Notes: generated from the sequence alone by a model not told the origin. A stretch of 64,000 nt of DNA from Populus alba (GCF_005239225.2 NC_133288.1:16002169-16066168); one strand, 5' to 3'. Shown: positions 12,831 to 26,812, numbered from the stretch's first letter. Made by a program: numbers and translations.

Positions 12831-15800
12831 TCATTTAATGAATCAAAATCATTAATTCCATCGTGTTCGTGTTCCGTAACCCCTCTGTTTCTGTCATTTC
12901 TGTTAACAGCTGCAGCGGTTTGCCGGCCAAAGACGGCGACCAGTATGCCACCTGCCACGCCTTTACCCCTTTTTTCCTCCGGGATCTCCAGCCATTAACA
13001 TTGACGTTAAGAAAACAAAAAAAAAAAAAACTAAACACGACCATCTTTTACCGTGGCGTTTCTATTCATCCTTTCACAGTTTTTTTTTTTTTTAGTTTAA
13101 CGTGGGTGTCCGGGCCAGCTTGCGTGCACCTCGACTAATCCCACGAGTCCTGAAGTTAACGACCATGTAAGCTTCCAGTGGCCATCATATAAGCAACCTA
13201 GAACTTAAACCTGAGACCATAAAAAAAGCAAACCTCATACTTTCACAGTTTTTTATTCACAAGCGTTGTGCACTTATACTTGCGCTTGATTTCCTTCTTG
13301 GATCTCTCAATTTCGTTTTATCTTCAAGCAATTTGGTCTTTAAAGTTCTTTTGTTTCTTTCTAGGTTTTTTCATTCTCTTCAGATTTCTTTTTCTTACAT
13401 GTGCCCGAAGTATTTTCCATGCTTACTATTTATAAGGCATATAAATCTACATTTTAATACATAAATTTTATTTTTTTGTCTTAATTTGGTCCCTTTCATT
13501 TTAAATTTTCTATTCGGTCATAAACTTCATTTGGTTTACATTTCAATCCCTTTGTCTTAAGAGAGAGGAGAGAAAGTCTTTAAAATATCTTGGGCAAATA
13601 TGAAGCTCTCGGTTGGCTAGTTTCCGGCCACCAATAACTTTAATTTTAAAGCCGATAAATTTATCTTCAAAAAAAAAAACTTAATGGATATGATTTCCAC
13701 TTTAAATAATAGCAGAAAAAGCAAATAATAGCTCAAAGAATTTTTTTTTTATTTGATTTTGGATATTTAAGCCTATTGCAATGTGGCTCATTGTTACAGA
13801 TGTGGTTATAGAGATTTATGAAATATTTACGCATCTTTTTAGGTGAAAAAAGCATGAAATCTAGGTTTTTTCAGTCAAAAACATGGATCGAAATTTTTCG
13901 ATCACTGAAGACACCTCTAATGATTGGAAAACATGACAAGTCATGTGATTAACACATTGTCTACTAAATTAAAAAAAAAAAAAAAATCAAACAGGTATAC
14001 AACTTGTCGTTGCATCATTATGGAAAAAAAATAGATACGAGGTGAGTGGGTTGGGTTTGAAATGTAAAATAGGTTTTGAGTGGGTCTTTACTATTGACAA
14101 GTAAAATAGGTTTTGAAATGAGAGATGCATGGTGTTTTGAGAGAAATCAAATATTTTTAGTGGTGGTGCGTCTTTGGAAGAGTGGTCAAAGGGAAGGTTT
14201 TAGGGTTTGAAGAAATATATGATGAATATAGCCGGGCATGGGTTAATTTCAATTGGGATAAGCCCGATTCAATTAAATGTTGAGAAATCTTTAATATGAA
14301 CGAAGAATGCTAATTTTAACCAAAATTCTTCCTTGAACTCACTTTTCTTTTTTAAAAATCTTATTTCTCCTTCAATTTAAATCATGGGCTCATTGTCCTC
14401 ATGCATACTCTTATTATTATTAAGTATATAATTCAAAATCTAATAAAACTTGAAAAGATATAGCTATAACATTTTCGATCTTGTTTAAGGTTTGGATTAC
14501 CGATCGGAAGGCTGAGCCAAATTTAATTGCAGTAAATTCAAAATAATATTATTTAAATTAAAAAAAAAATTAAAATGATATTATTTTTATTTTTTAAAAA
14601 AAAATTAATTCTTACTCAAATTTTGACTAAATTAACACACAAATTTATTTAGTCAATTTTCACAAAAATGCTCTATCCAAACTAAATATTGGATTAGCAA
14701 ATTACTAAATAGACCAAGTGGTGCACTAAAAAAAAGTTGGATCCAGAGAATTGTTATCCACTAACTCCACTTGCTACCTCTACTCGGGTGAGAATCTCAA
14801 TCTCAAAAATAAAAATTATGTATAATAATAATAATAATAATAATAATTTTAAAATTATTATTATTATTGTTGTTATTATAAAAAAGATAAACCATGCTAT
14901 CATGGTTGTGGTTATAATATTGGAATCCTTTCCCACATCATATGAAAAAAAAAAAAAAAAAAAGTCTGAATGAATGTGGCCCTGGCTCCCGTCCATTTTC
15001 ATGCAAACCAAAAGAATAATAATAATGAAAAAAAAAAAAAAACCCGTAGTGATTGCTTACCTAATTCAAAAGCCTGCTCTTTGGAAGGTTAGTGGTTTCA
15101 TGTCAATTCATCTCTTACCCCACCCCTACAAAATTTTATGCGGTTATAATATGCAACCTAAAATAATATGATGAAAATTATTTTTTAAAATATTTTTATT
15201 TTAAAATATATTTTTGATATTAGTACATGAAAATAATTTTAAAATATAAAAAATAATTAATTTAAAACTTAAAAATTCAAAGATTCTAAAAAATGCGAAT
15301 TGTTCGGAAATTTTTTGAACAAGAAGAAATTTTTTTTATTCCGAGTAAAAAATGTTACGCATTGGTTTAATAAAACAAGTGGAGGATTAAAGGTGTTACT
15401 ATACATTAAAATAAATTGTTCGGAATAATTGAAGATTAAGTCCAAAGTTAAGAAACATTCTAATTCGGGCCTTTACCTCAAAGCAAAAATATGGACTAAT
15501 TAAGATCTAATTTGATATTACAAAAATAGATTTTTTAGCTTGGGTCTTCCAAATCTTCTTGTTCTATTTTTTTTTTTTATAAAATAGGATGATGATATTT
15601 TTTATTAACTTGAGTTAATTCATAAAACATGAAATGATAATGATCATGTACGAAGTTTAATAACTTGTTTTTTTAAATATTTTTATTAAATTATATAACA
15701 ATAAAAGATATATGTATAGGAAAACCACCAAATAAGATTTTAAAAAATAACTAAAATAACAAAGTTTTGACCAAAAGTAAATTTTAAAAAAAACTAAAGG

Positions 15801-16609
15801 ACTATAATTATATCAAATGAAAAGTAGGAGGATTAAAGCTAACTTTTCTACATTAAATTGGAAATGGCCACTTAATTTCCCTATGTTTTTCACTTTGATT
15901 CTCCAAATTTTAATCTTGTTATTTTTCAACAAATTAAAAACAACTAGCTATCAATTTGGCCATATAAAATTTCAATCTCAAAAAAAGACGAAAAAAATCA
16001 CTATTAAAATCTTTCTCTTGTAGTATTTTCTATAATAATCCACCAATTCTATACGTGCTTATTTTCTTCTGTTGTTGGTAACAATTATATACCTCCCTCG
16101 GCTTCACTAACTTAATCGCAACAATTAGCATGCCGATTTTTTTTTTTTTTCCCTCTTTGTTTTACGTACACTTTTGTTGGCTTGAGCATCACAACCCAGA
16201 AGCTTTTTTTCCAACATGTAACAGAGATAAATAGAGGGGCGCAAGGAATTGAAGAGCAAAATTAAAGAGATTTATAGGATATAGATACATGAAAACAGGG
16301 GGGGAAATGGAAAGAAAAGAAAAGAAAAGAAAAGAGAGAACAGATCCTTGTCATGCTCTCACCCCATTTTCTTCTCCTTTTTGCCTCCCTCCTTGAATCT
16401 TATCCCTTATTTGGAGAGCATATCATAATGCGCCTTTCCTGCTTTATGGTGATTGGGGGAGAAGGTAGCGCGCAGTCACTGACGACACCCCACTAGACAA
16501 ACCACCCTTATAATGGCCCACAACATTAGCTCCCTCCCTCCCTCCCATTCTAATGCCACACCGTAGGCTGTGAAATCAATCCCATTTTCTCAGGCAGCAA
16601 AACCTCATC
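12831..16609. other. AT-rich intergenic spacer
   Basis: No supported gene. It contains many A/T homopolymers, an (AAT)n/(ATT)n inverted repeat at 14822-14880, an AT-rich tract at about 15170-15320 resembling a dispersed repeat, and a (GAAAA)n run at about 16311-16335. Short open frames here are made by low-complexity DNA. The 3' UTR of the converging sulfate transporter gene should lie in the last few hundred bases. Confidence 0.6.
14822..14880. repeat. (AAT)n...(ATT)n microsatellite inverted repeat
   Basis: About eight AAT units are followed, after TTTTAAAA, by about five ATT units and GTT variants. The two arms are complementary and could form a hairpin of roughly 25 bp per arm. It probably arose by microsatellite slippage. 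Confidence 0.8.
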
Positions 16610-19600
16610 TCAAACTTCTTCCACCAATTTTGGAGAACATGCTGCCACAGCATTAGCAACCGTAAGGAAGATCTTGTCCTCTCCAATCAGCTGCGCAAAA
16701 TCAGAGGCGTGGAGCTTATCAATCACGACTGGGCCAGGATTTGCTAGGATAAGCTGCAAGAACACAAGGAGCTTCTGGTAAGGCAATTTTCGTAATATCA
16801 GAGCGAGCACACACATATATATGCATTATCGTAAATGGCATGTGTTTGTGTGGTGTTGCTTGAGATTTATATGATGCTGTAATGTAGCAGCTGTAAGTAA
16901 GTTAGGGTTAGATTTCATAGCATACTAGCTAGGTGGCAGTATTGATGAACGGGAGTTACCTGAATCTCTCTTTTCTGGAGACTTCTGTATAACTCTTCCA
17001 AGGCATGGATGCCACTGGTGTCGATGTCGGTGACGGCTGCACCAAAAGCAAAATAAGGATCATAAACGAGTTTTGAAACACCATTGTAGTAAGTAAGCTT
17101 GTAGAGAATAATGAAGATCCAGTTGAGAGTAGCCTGATTACGTGACATCTCCACTATCAAAAACTGGATTTTTGGTTGGCTGGATTTGTTTACCAACTCT
17201 TCCTCATCTATCAACCATCTCAATATCCTGCAAGAAAATTTTGTTTTTTAGCCTCACCAAAAGCTACTGGAAACATCAACATTTTGCGAAACTCTAAATT
17301 ATAAAATCACATGCAGTTATTTCTTAAGCTTCTTTTACGTATCGATCGGTCCTTGTGAACACTGCTACCATAGGGCTTCAAACACAAATTTCACAAGTTT
17401 AAAGCTTCAAAACCTCCCGCAAGCCAGGAAAAAAGTTGGACTATACTGTAACGTTACTGACTTTATTCATCATAATTACTCAACGAGAAAATAAATATTG
17501 CCCTATAGTTCCAACTTTATTCATATATATAGCCTTTCCAAATCAAAACAAGTCTTACGCATGCTACAGCAGTGTTCTTTCATTAGTTAAAGCCAAAACC
17601 TCAAAGCGAAAGATCCTTTATTAGAAGCATGAGATAAGAAAAAAGAACCGCCTATAGTTGAAGCTGTAGATTGTCTTTCTCCACCAAAACAATATAGAAT
17701 ATCACATGAATTGCATAGCTGAAAGGCCAAAAAACAATGGTTTTACCTTTCTTTAATGTAATTGGAGTTAGAAAAGTAGATTGCAGAATCAACTCTCACA
17801 ATCAAAACACCAGGAACCTTAGTTGCTTCAGGATATTGAAGAATGTTTCTGTATACAGCTGTCCTGGGTAATTTTCCCAGAATTGCAGTTCGGGGCCTGG
17901 TAACTTGTAAGAGAAGTTTGAAAAAGGATATCGACACCTTCCATGACACAATTAAAACACAATTTAATCAATCCTGACAGTCACATGGGGATCTAACCAG
18001 TGGGTGTCGTGATTCTTACCGCAATCAAGAGGCCAATCTCAACAGAGGCAAAAACAACACCAAAGAATGCTCCCATGCAAGCAACAAAATCAAATTTATC
18101 AATCTTCCATATCAAATATGCTGCATCAAAATCAACTAGGCCGATCACAGCTGATATAATGATGGCCGAGAGTACAGCATTTGGGGTGTACTTGAAAAGA
18201 GGTGTGATAAATTGCAAGGTCAAAAATACAACAATCGACATAACAATGTTGGAGACAGCAGTTTGGCAGCCAGACATGAAGTTCACAGCTGATCGAGAAA
18301 ATGAACCTTCAAGCAAGAAAAAAAAAATAAAATCAAATCAAATGACTATTAAGAATTTCAATAATCACATGAACCCCCCTCCCTGTGTTTGCCCTAAATC
18401 CCAAGGAGTTTCCAAGACAAAACTCAGCCCAAAGGAAAGATAAAAACCATCCAGTAGTGAAGCATTTGCTTGGGATCATTCTATGCATCTATTCTAACTC
18501 GGGCTTCAAAGACTGTAAGTAGCTGTATGATTGGAAAGTTTAGTTTACTTTTTCATTAAGTGATTGGATTTATGGCTTCTCGATCGAAAGATGAAATTCC
18601 TACAGTTGATTTTTGCCTCACATGATTAAGCATCCACAGCAGGTGACTCACTTTGTTATAATTATTAAAATGTAAGATACTACAAAATATTCATAGGAGC
18701 GTCCGTCTCACCTGTTGCCACATAGCAAGAAGTCATTGAACCAACAATATTCATAGTTCCTAGTGCCACCATTTCCTTGTTTCCATCCAGCTGATAGTCC
18801 TTCATGGCGGCAAATGTTCTTCCAATTGCTATGGCTTCCTGAAAATCCCGTTCAAAGATAAAATTAAGGAATAAGAACTCTGTTAGTTGATTGGTGACCA
18901 AACAAAACGTCCCTCAAATATTCATAGGTGTTTAAGAGGACAAATAGGCGATGGTTTGCAAAGCTGTCTCACCGTCAAAGCAATCATCGCAGCCACAATA
19001 CCAATCCTAACACCTTTTAGCAAATGGTCACCACTGAAATATATTTGATTCACCGAGGGCGGATTTATTCCTTTCTCTATGTGTTTCACCTTCAGAAATC
19101 AGAACCATTAACATTAATTCCATAGCTATTGCAGCTATCACTACTTCTGATGTTCCAACCATAATTAGATTCATTTCTTTTAATAATAGAAGTAATCACA
19201 ATATATATAAAGAAAAGAATAAGAAATGCTTACAATTTGAACTCCGTCCTTATCTGCCCGGGTTATAAACACAAAAAAAGTTGACAGAATAACAGATATC
19301 AACGGGCCAACTGCTGGCACCCAGAATAATTTCTTGTTCTTCTTTCCCTGTTGCTCAAATAACGGTGAGATTCAGAGAAACTTTGCAAGAAGGTAATACA
19401 TCACATAAGCATTAGTATAATTAGATTTTGATGAGACTTACAATGTACTTGGCAAAAAGGAGGAAAGATAAGAGGCTCACACCGATAACAATAGTTTGCC
19501 AGTTCCACTGCAAAATATTTGTTGTACACAAATTAGTGACCGCAGATATGACAGCTTGTTTATTACATTTTAATGGTAAGAATAAGCCAAAACTACAAGT

Positions 19601-20724
19601 CAAGGAGAGCGAGGCAGAGAGAACTTACTCCATGATTAGCTGAGGCAAATACTGAGTGCATTACAGAAACAACATCAGTTTTCTTAGTAAATTTTTTTAT
19701 TCCAAGAAAACCCTTAAGCTGTTGGAGGGCAATTGTGATGGCAGCTCCACCCATGAAACCAACAATAGCAGCATGGGATAGAAAGTCGATTAGGAACCCC
19801 AACCTGATAAATTGGCCCAAACCGGCATGATGTTACCGGAAAGAAGTGATATATAGAGAAAAACTGAAATATGAACATGATGAATATGGATACCTACAAA
19901 AAGAAACACTGCATGTTTAATTTCCTTTTCACATTTACCTCAAAAACCCAAGGGTTACTTGGGTGATTCCGGCAAAAAATGTAGCTGTAAATGCCAGCCG
20001 CCGGTATTCTGCTGCATTGGCTACAGGATCAGCAATTTCACTCTGAAGCAGAGTCCCCAACAAGAGAGACACCACTGCCACTGGTCCTATTGCAATGTCT
20101 CTTGAACTACCCATGAAGGCGTATATCAAGGGTGGAACAAAGCTGGTGTCTGAAAAATATTTCAAACAGAAACAACAGAAATCACTCCATCAAATTCAAG
20201 AACGAGCCAAAGGCAGCAAGATGTGCATGAATAAGGGAAACTTACACAATCCATACTGAGGATCCAAATTTGCAAGCTTTGCATACCCAATATCCTATTT
20301 TTATTCCAAAATGTAAACTATTAGAAACAGTGCAAAGTGGTGAATACGTAATATTTCTGTTTCTCATGCATCTTCTAAGCAGATAATCTACCTGGGGAAT
20401 GCAAAGACTAGCGATTGTCAGCCCAGCAATGAGGTCACCTCTAAATTTTGCAAAACTGTAACTTCTTCCCCATTCAAGAATAGGGAAGATAGCTTGGAGG
20501 CCTAGGATGAACTTTTTAGATCTTGGTTGGTCCTTGAAGGAACGTAGAGGATCATCTGCAAAGAATGTCTCTTTCACAGTGGCTTTGAACTCCTTGAAGA
20601 GGTTTTGCTTAGGGGGGAGTCCAACCTTGTGAACATAAGGCGCGTCTTGAGGATGACGGTGAGAGGATGACAGGCTCCTTATATCCATATCGTACTCTTC
20701 AGTTGAATGAACAGCGGAAGACAT
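16610..20724 (-). CDS. SULTR1: Group 1 high-affinity sulfate/H+ symporter, 13 coding exons, 658 aa
   Basis: Plasma-membrane sulfate uptake transporter of the SLC26/SulP family. Exons in order of transcription: 20724-20392, 20294-20246, 20149-19939, 19803-19629, 19507-19442, 19347-19234, 19089-18973, 18838-18712, 18306-18020, 17937-17747, 17227-17142, 17036-16960, 16753-16610; all junctions keep frame. The protein has an N-terminal hydrophilic arm ([17 protein letters not shown]), a multi-span core with [39 protein letters not shown] and [12 protein letters not shown], and a C-terminal STAS domain with [13 protein letters not shown]; Thr592 matches the conserved STAS phospho-threonine site of SULTR1;2. 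[20 protein letters not shown] and PEATKVPGV place it in group 1 (SULTR1;1-1;3) and not group 3; the exact ortholog is unclear. Length is normal and the reading frame intact. Confidence 0.96.
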
Positions 20725-21127
20725 AGACAGTTAACTTACCTGTAATGCAGGAAAGTTTATAAGATAATCATCATCATAAAGAGGGCGATGCTGATCTTAA
20801 CTTTGCATAAAGAATATGAAGCAAATGCTTGAACTACTGAATCAAGCCAAGGTAAATGTTGCTTTCCAGTCTTTCCATTGATGTGTTCTATATATATATT
20901 AACATGTAAAATAAGCCCGTGCAAGTACAAGCTCTGAAATTTACGAACAGAACATCATGCATTTTCAGTATAGTCTTCCAAAGAAAAGCTTAGCATAAAC
21001 CAACAAAGTGAAACTGTAGTCAGTGGACAATAGTCAAGAAGTTGAAGCTAACCACGACAAGGGAAGCCAGTAGGGAGAGAGAAGGCTAGGACATCCAGCG
21101 CAGGGGAATGCTAAGCCTTATTGAACA
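20725..21127 (-). other. SULTR1 leader region
   Basis: Sequence between the putative start site and the ATG at 20724. A TTACAG/GTAAGT junction at 20740/20739 lies 15 bases upstream of the ATG. It is most simply the acceptor of a leader intron, but it also matches a strong donor. The rest has no long open frame. Confidence 0.5.
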
Positions 21128-21151
21128 TGAATGGAAGCGTAAAAGCACCTG

Positions 21152-21159
21152 CTTATATA
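21152..21159 (-). promoter_or_regulatory. TATA box of SULTR1
   Basis: TATATAAG on the minus strand, about 430 bases upstream of the ATG. It would place transcription start near 21125. It is the best TATA match in the upstream 500 bases. Confidence 0.5.
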
Positions 21160-21169
21160 AGTTTTAAAA

Positions 21170-24100
21170 AGGATACTCGCCAAACCTTCCTAATTAAGAG
21201 AGAGAGACAGGGAATTATGATTAATTAGCAATAAGGTATGAATCTGGATCTCATGCATGTCACATACATGATACTCAGCAAATTAAGTGGACAGTAATTT
21301 TTTATTTATGACCGACCTAGACATGGATTATTCAACACTTGGTGATAGATGTAAGAAGCTCTTCAACGCCTCCATAATTGTGGTGCTTTCGAAGTAAAAC
21401 TACGCAATTTGAAAAGGTGTTGACTTACTGTGTATTTGGTAATGCTTCGTTTGGATTAAAAAACCATTAATTCGATGTTTTTTCATTATTATTTTTTATG
21501 TTCTGATGCAGACACATTAAAATTATTCAAAAACAACTAAAAAGCATCGAATTAATCATTTTACAAACCAAATACACTTTAAAAAACAAGAGTCTAAACG
21601 CATCACCAAAAACTGTCTTAGGAGCATGGCTGGCAGCAGCTAAGAAACTCATAGCATATAGATAGAGCTTTAATGTCTTGTTTTTTTTTTTTTTTTTTTT
21701 GAGTTCCTCTTAAGCCATCAAAAAGGTTCATAAACTAAAATAAAGGGAAAAGAGCTTTAATGTCTTGTTGCTGAAGAATATGGTATCAGAAAAGTGGAAG
21801 GGCTAAAAACGCAACTTGATCCTCTCCAACCACAACCAGTCATTAACTAATAAAAATAGAACATTTTCTTTTAAAGCTTTTAACTTTCTTTCCTGACCAA
21901 GTTATTGATTCCCATTGCTCTTATAGACCAGAAAAACAACAGATAAAATTATCTGCGGCATTGGTCTGATCAACGTCGACATTCATGATTATTTTATAGA
22001 AGAAAGGGCATTTAATGAAAGCAACCAGCATTCAAGGTTAAAAGCTAAGGCCCCTCCCCGGCCAAGAAAATAAAATAAAAATAAAACAGAGCTATATTTA
22101 ATTAAGAAGTACTATATACGTGATCATAAAGCTCAATATTTATCAATTTTTGGGCTTTCTGAAAACCCTAAAAGCCAACTTGACTGTATCTACTAAAGCA
22201 CGTCAAAAGCGTTGATTTAACTAGTTAATTAATCTTGATCCAAAACCCAAATGATAGTACATCACTACACTCATCCTACATTGTTAAACAGAATTGTCAC
22301 AGCAAGCAAACAGGATAAGAATCTAAAACTTTCAGACTTTCACTGTTTTCTTTCAATGTTTAGGCACAAAAACAGTACTATACATGAGGATGAGAAGCAA
22401 AACCCAGAATTCAGAAGTTCCTTTTATCTTTTCTCTGATTTGAAACAGGAGAGCATCTTCCAAATTGCATGTCTTTTTAGAATAGAATAAAGGAGGGGCT
22501 CAAGAAAAAAGTCATCGTATCTCACCTCCTCGTTCACTTACCTTGTAATGAAAACCGTTGATAGTGGAGCAATAAGATTAACCTCTCACACTCGAAAAGA
22601 TCTTCTATCCCTCGTCAAAAAAAGAAGACGCACCACCCTAGCTAGTCCTCACCATTTTCTGCAAATAAAAATAAAAAAGAAGAAAAGGCCAATGTAATGC
22701 TATACAAGAAGAAAAATTTACAAGTTTATAAAGTGATGAATACCTAAAAACAGAAAGCACCTTCCCATAACGTGCGCCAAACTTTGTGGTCTTTATATTT
22801 CCAGGTAGCCGTAAGCGTTCGTTATAATTAAATAAGGAGTTAAAACCTACTGTGTCTGTAACCTAAAAAGCAAGACAGACCCAAAACCCGTCCAGGTTCA
22901 ATGAATTTTCTTATGTCCAACTCAGTATTTACTTATTCTTCTGCTGAAGCGAAGGTGAACCAAAAGTAATGTTAGGCGAAGAAGTTTAAAAGAAAAGTCC
23001 TTTAATTTTTTTTTGTTCACTCTCTGTTGGGCTGCCGATAAAATCTAATACTAAGATTTTGGCTTCTCAGGCCATCAAAACTGATATAATCTACAAAATA
23101 AATAAAAAAAAACTTTGTATTAAGATTTTGATATTTTGTTAAAACCAAAACAGATAAACTCTGGAATTTCTAGTCAAAAGACAGATGTTCGTAATTGCAC
23201 TCTGAACGATACATATTCATTCACGAAGTTTGTTTTGCTTTTGGCTCATGTTTCATGGTTGAGATGTGGACTACATTCATTTACAGAACTGCCACTCCGT
23301 CGACAGAAACACGATACGATGCTCCTACACTATAGTCTACGGCTCTGATTTCTCGTCAACGCTCACTGGAGTAAGTTTTTTTCTCCATCTTGAGAGGGCA
23401 GGCTCCACGTGAGAGTGACATCCTTGCAAAACGTCAGTGTCGTATCGGATTAGGATGCGTTTGGGACCAGGTTCTCTCTTTTTGTAGTTTCAAACTTGGC
23501 TTGCTGTGAAACAGGTTCTCTCTCAGGCCGCTCCTTTCAACTCTTCACTCACAAATCCATCTTGTCTGCCCCTTCTTGAAGGATACCATAATTAATATCA
23601 CGATGGAATGAATATCGTAAGGTAGCAGGTCGTTTTTTAACCCTATATATAAAATACAAAATAACTCATTATTTTAAATATATAAATCACTAAAAAGTTA
23701 TGTGTGTTTTAATTTTCAAAAAATAAAGTTAATTTAATAACCACACTCAAACCAACATAAATTATCAAAATTTTGCAATTATTAGAAATTTATCCAAAAA
23801 TTATTTGAGTTTATAAATTGAATTTTCAAGACATTTTATGTGTCCAAGAATAACTAGAATTAAGTCTAGAGACTGTTGAAGGTGTAGGAACAAGGACAAC
23901 GTGTGATTAACTAGAAACAGGGTTGATCAGGTGACTCTCATCGTCACCCACAATAGTTCAAAATTACACAAACAGTTGGTTTATTTATTATTCTTATAAA
24001 TGAATATGTTTCTCTTTTCTTCTTTGTGAGTCACTGGTGCTACTGCTATAGTGAGAGGGTGGAGAAGATGATAAGCAAGGGTTATTTAGCTAAGGAGTTT

Positions 24101-24496
24101 GTTGCTTTTACTTTGTGGAGGAGCTAGTAGGTTTGTTAAGGTGGAGAGACGTTGGCATTGTGGTCGCTAATGTGGGGACTCCTGGTGGTTAATCGAAAAG
24201 GTTGGACTATGATGAGATATGCTATTATTTTGCAAGAGAAAAGAACAATAGTTCAGTTTTTAGGTATGCTTATGGGGAGGAGAGATTGGACTCTCCGCTG
24301 AGGTGGTCGTTCTTTGGTTTTGGTAGGGGTGTTGTGATTGTGTGGTGGAGAAAAGGGAATCGACATTAGGTTGATGATGGTTGCTTAATGGAGGTTGAAG
24401 GAGAGAAGGTGGGAACGTTGATGATGGATGCCTAGATGGTCAATGTTGCTCTATGGGTGATGGTCACAATAAAGAGAGAGGAGGATTTCTTTGGTG
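21170..24496. other. SULTR1 promoter side and intergenic spacer
   Basis: No supported gene. A T-tract lies at about 21680-21700. From about 23980 the sequence becomes G-rich and T/C-poor on the plus strand, and a similar texture resumes after the LTR element (27866-28070), so the element probably inserted into an older repeat. The 79-codon frame at 22251-22490 shows no recognisable motif. Confidence 0.5.
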
Positions 24497-24501
24497 TTGG
24501 T

Positions 24502-24973
24502 TGTTAGAAAATTGCTATTATTGTGGCAATTACCTCGCATCCACTTTGTACAAGTGGAACAACTCATCACCCATTTGGTACAAAGGGGAAGCACAAATTG
24601 TGGCATAATTGATGCAATGTTTCATGGTTTTCTTGTCCCTTCCATGTTGACAAATGTGCTGGAGAAGCTTACCATCGATGCCTACAAATAGAGGCATCAC
24701 TTGAGAGCAAAGTGATAGAGTGTGAAATGAAGAGAAGAGAAGAAGTGAGAAAGAGGAGTGGTTGTCAAGTGTAGCAATGAGAGCTGTGAGTTGAGTTTGA
24801 GTTGATGTAACCCTTCTCCTTCATGTATTTGTATTGTACCATTTCTCTAACTCTAATAATATGGACCTCTCTTGTGGATGTAGGTAATTTGCCGAACCAC
24901 GTTAAATATTGTATCAGTGTGCTTAGCCTCCAATGGGTAATGATTAGAACATCACCGGTCGGATTCCCCAACA
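24502..24973 (+). repeat. 5' long terminal repeat
   Basis: A 472-bp LTR beginning TGTTAGAAAATTGC and ending CCCCAACA. Its first about 60 bases and last about 17 bases match the ends of the 3' LTR. A weak TATA-like TACAAATAG lies near 24683. Confidence 0.88.
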
Positions 24974-25608
24974 ATTGGTATCAAAGCATATGGTTTAAAG
25001 TGGTGTTTGATTTTGCTCAAAAATGAAAGTTGTCAAAATTATGTTTTGATCATACCACTGTGAAGAGGAGGAAGAGACGAGCGTAGAAGTGAAAATGGCG
25101 TAAAATTTTGTCGTGGGACATGGTTGCACAAGCCAACACGCGCCGACGGGCGCCACGCGTCTTCTTCACCTAGATGGGTTGATCTGACCCGAATACTAGA
25201 CAACCCGACCCATGTGCTTGACCCGAGTAAGGATGACATCATCATGATGTAAGCATGGCGTTAGCATGAATAGTTGGCATGCCATATCAGCACTCAGTCA
25301 ACAGACACATCAGCATAGTGGGACCCACATGACCCGTCATCAGCCGTGAGCTGAGGGATAGGATCTAGTGCATAGGATCCTACGTACAACCAGATTTGAG
25401 ATTGAATATGAGCAACTTATCAGGGTAGAATTGTTTTGATCAAATCTTAGCCGTCTGAAATGCGATTTAGATGATTTCAGACTTGTTTTCAACTAATTTG
25501 ATTGTTTCGAATGCAATGGTACGGTCTGATCGTTGAGATTGAGATCGAAAGTGGTGGTGGTGAATTATTAAAAGAGATTGCTCGATCAGGAGGCATCTGA
25601 AGTTCCTT

Positions 25609-25947
25609 ATGGTGGTCGATAAAGATGAAGAAGAAGAATTCACACATGTTTACCTAATTACAAGTGTTGAACTACTAAGTGGGAAATTTTTAATTGCCTT
25701 GAAGGAAGGCAAAATTGGGATACTCTGGACACCTAATCATATGGACGATTTGAGGTGGAGAGTGAAATTGAAGAAGATCAATCTTGATAAATCAAGCACT
25801 GGTAGTCTCGCCATATGTTGGGAAATCAGGTATAAAACTAGGATACCTAGATCACTTGTAAAGGAAAGCTACAACAAAGCTAACAAATGGTTGTATATAC
25901 GAAAAAACAGTATGATGGATAGATATGGCCTAAGAAGTTCTAGCTAG
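25609..25947 (+). CDS. Unrecognised 112-codon open frame inside the LTR element
   Basis: The longest plus-strand frame of the element interior. It starts with an acidic stretch and is rich in Lys, Trp and Arg. I see no zinc knuckle, DTG protease, YxDD or integrase motif. It could be a captured or decayed fragment, or a chance frame. Confidence 0.2.
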   Translation: MVVDKDEEEEFTHVYLITSVELLSGKFLIALKEGKIGILWTPNHMDDLRWRVKLKKINLDKSSTGSLAICWEIRYKTRIPRSLVKESYNKANKWLYIRKNSMMDRYGLRSSS

Positions 25948-26812
25948 GAGATTGGGTTTTAAATGGGACCGTTGTGACCCCTCCAATCTTTCCTGGGAAC
26001 TTGCTTAGTTGAAAGATTATCCATACGGTACTATTTTCGTATATGTAACAATTTGTAATGAAACTATTGAAGACTAGCAAGATGACGGCACAAAGGAACA
26101 GTTGGGTTCCGTATAATCAAGGATCTGATGGAGTGGTGATTTTCTCCAAAGAAGTTAGATTTGGTGACTGTAATTTCTCGATGGGAGAATTGATGAAGAC
26201 CCTAATAATAGAAGAGAAATACAGCAAAAGGATAAAGATTGGCACCCTATTTTGACTTAGATATGTGTTATGATAGGATGAGTTGCTGTCAAACATATGG
26301 ATATGGAGAAATCAGGAGAACAAAAATTACACGAGGGCACACAGAGATTGTGCAAGAATACCTGTAGGATCCAACGAGGTACTATAATGCGACAACAGGT
26401 GTAAGGAGAAGAAAAGTTCTCAGATGAAGTTTAGAGTAGACCGTGTGAAGGATGTACAACAAGAAGTCTTTTATGCTCTTAATAAATACAACACGCGAGG
26501 ACCTTTCCAATGCATACAATGATGGAAAGATGAGCTGTTGCAGAAACAACTAATTAAGAGGGTGTAAACGCTTGTCGCCTATGAAAGGCGAAGACACCAA
26601 AGAGAGTTGGTGTAAATGGAGCTATCAAGCAGAAAGGCGTATAAGCTTTAAACATAGAAATCAAGATGGAGGATTGCGAGGAGTGTACCGCAACTCTCTC
26701 TTTCTATGTAGTCAGTGGCAGTAATCTCTCTCAAATCCATATAGTGGTAGAGAATCTTGGAGCCATTGAAGACATCTCAACTAAAGGAGAATACAACCTC
26801 TTATAAAAGGCA

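Noticed and set aside
14754..15011. 85-codon minus-strand frame
   Set aside because: Its Phe, Ile and Leu runs are translations of poly-A/T and the (AAT)n microsatellite.
18000..18443. 147-codon plus-strand frame
   Set aside because: It is antisense to SULTR1 exon 9 and its intron.
16610..20724. Assignment to SULTR group 3
   Set aside because: The [18 protein letters not shown] and STAS sequences match group 1 transporters better than group 3.
22251..22490. 79-codon plus-strand frame in the SULTR1 upstream spacer
   Set aside because: No motif or homolog known to me, and surrounding sequence is ordinary spacer.
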